A stretch of DNA of 7,351 nt. It comes from JBGPIK01 sp041484845 (GTDB lineage: Bacteria; Desulfobacterota; Binatia; UBA9968). The notes beneath the pieces were generated by a model that saw nothing but the letters and a program-made list of their open reading frames with translations, did no database searches and was not told where the DNA came from. The stretch lies in NCBI GenBank assembly GCA_041484845.1, contig JBGPIK010000349.1, positions 1 to 7,351 of the forward strand, in the 5' to 3' direction. Positions 6,802-7,351 of the stretch are shown here, piece after piece. Made by a program: the position numbers and the translations under genes. The stretch's first letter is position 1. Every line of letters starts with the position of its first letter.

Positions 6802-7224
6802 ACGCAACAATCATTTGCGCTAAGGGCTATGGAAAAGATCTTATTCCTCACCGGATTGAGATCATAAAAATGAGGGATCGGTCTTGTGCCTTTATTTACG
6901 CAACTAATTTAATCTTCATTACATATCCAAAGGCGAAGCAAATGTCCATTCTCTGCCTGGAAGAGAAGCGTGTGCGACATATATTTTTTGGCGGCAAGAA
7001 CTAACCGAGTGCACGACGGAGCGCGTACCGGCATAGGCTGACGAGGTTGGGATCTCACCTTAGGATTCAAACGACGCTCGCCAATGTAAAGGCGCGATGA
7101 TTTCAAGCTCTTTTGATTGTTGCGTTACGTGAAGCATTGAAGTTATAGTCCGATGCAAATCGACGTGTGCGTGAATGGATCCTGAACCCGGTTGTATTCT
7201 CGAGCCTTACCAAGCGGTATAAAA
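6802..7224. other. Divergent intergenic region, AT-richer, probably carrying both promoters
   Basis: About 420 bp between the start of the SxtJ-like gene (-) and the start of the partial flavin oxidoreductase (+). It reads visibly richer in A and T than the flanking genes, especially 6820-7000. I find no RNA gene and no convincing protein: the short open frames here have no recognisable motif. On the + strand TTGCGT (7120-7125), an 18-bp spacer and TATAGT (7144-7149) make a plausible sigma-70 promoter for the right-hand gene, with a ~70-nt leader; this is a weak match. I could not fix a promoter for the leftward operon. Confidence 0.4.
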
Positions 7225-7351
7225 ATGAAATCGGTCCAACGTTTCTGCTGGCATTTCATGGCCTATCCCTATTTGGATCAGGATTTTGACCGGCAGCAGG
7301 GTAGCGGCTGGGTCACGGTGCCTAACCGCTTGTGGGACAACCACAAGGCTC
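7225..7351 (+). CDS. Probable LLM-class flavin-dependent oxidoreductase, N-terminal fragment
   Basis: Forty-two codons run from ATG 7225-7227 to the window edge; an in-frame TGA at 7183-7185 bounds the frame upstream. The N terminus (FCWHFMAYPYLDQDFD at 7-22, then GWVTVPNRLWD at 28-38) resembles luciferase-like monooxygenase (LLM) family proteins that open with a short strand and a 'FH-M-PY' segment, followed by 'W-x-x-VPN-x-L-(Y/W)D' before the first helix of the barrel. These enzymes use reduced flavin (FMNH2 or F420H2) to oxidise or reduce small organic compounds. No clear Shine-Dalgarno sequence is visible before the ATG. The catalytic barrel lies outside the window, so the call rests on a short stretch. 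Confidence 0.68.
   Translation, partial: MKSVQRFCWHFMAYPYLDQDFDRQQGSGWVTVPNRLWDNHKA

Noticed and set aside
6663..7004. 113-residue + frame overlapping the SxtJ-like gene start
   Set aside because: No family resemblance; its first part is antisense to the SxtJ-like gene and the rest is low-complexity intergenic translation.
6909..7106. 65-residue - frame in the divergent intergenic region
   Set aside because: No motif, no ribosome site of note, and composition like non-coding sequence.

Overview
The window looks like a chromosomal segment of an uncultured, metabolically versatile soil or sediment bacterium. The mix of a hydantoinase B-family subunit, a two-domain old-yellow-enzyme/dienoyl-CoA-reductase-type flavoprotein, the start of a probable luciferase-like (LLM) flavin oxidoreductase and a carbamoyltransferase module is common in lineages such as Rokubacteria, Tectomicrobia, Binatota and deltaproteobacterial groups. 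That placement is inference from gene content only. I see no tRNA, rRNA, CRISPR array, transposase or phage gene.

Layout. Positions 1-982 (+) hold the C-terminal ~326 residues of a HyuB-type subunit whose start lies left of the window. A 176-bp convergent intergenic region follows, containing an imperfect inverted repeat built from 7-bp units related to GGTTCAA (1047-1115). Positions 1159-3123 (-) encode a 654-residue FMN/Fe-S/FAD oxidoreductase of the NADH:flavin oxidoreductase/2,4-dienoyl-CoA reductase family, with an altered cysteine cluster. Positions 3270-6801 (-) form a four-gene, apparently co-transcribed set, in transcription order: an SxtJ-like small membrane protein (6541-6801), a full-length NodU/TobZ/SxtI-type carbamoyltransferase (4738-6528), a 59-residue DUF5989/SxtK-like membrane protein (4544-4723) and a membrane-anchored SGNH/GDSL hydrolase (3270-4472). 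An AT-richer divergent intergenic region (6802-7224) separates this set from the first 42 codons of a probable LLM-class flavin oxidoreductase on the + strand (7225-end).

The most interesting part is the SxtJ-carbamoyltransferase-DUF5989-SGNH set. The first three are homologues of sxtJ, sxtI and sxtK of saxitoxin clusters, but nothing else here resembles saxitoxin biosynthesis. The arrangement suggests a general module: a cytoplasmic carbamoyl-transferring enzyme held at the membrane by two tiny one-helix partners, with an exported SGNH enzyme that could trim or transfer acyl groups on the same surface glycan or lipid. The families are recognised from sequence; the joint function is inference. 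The SGNH gene is clearly lower in GC than the hydantoinase gene in hand-counted samples, so the region may be mosaic.
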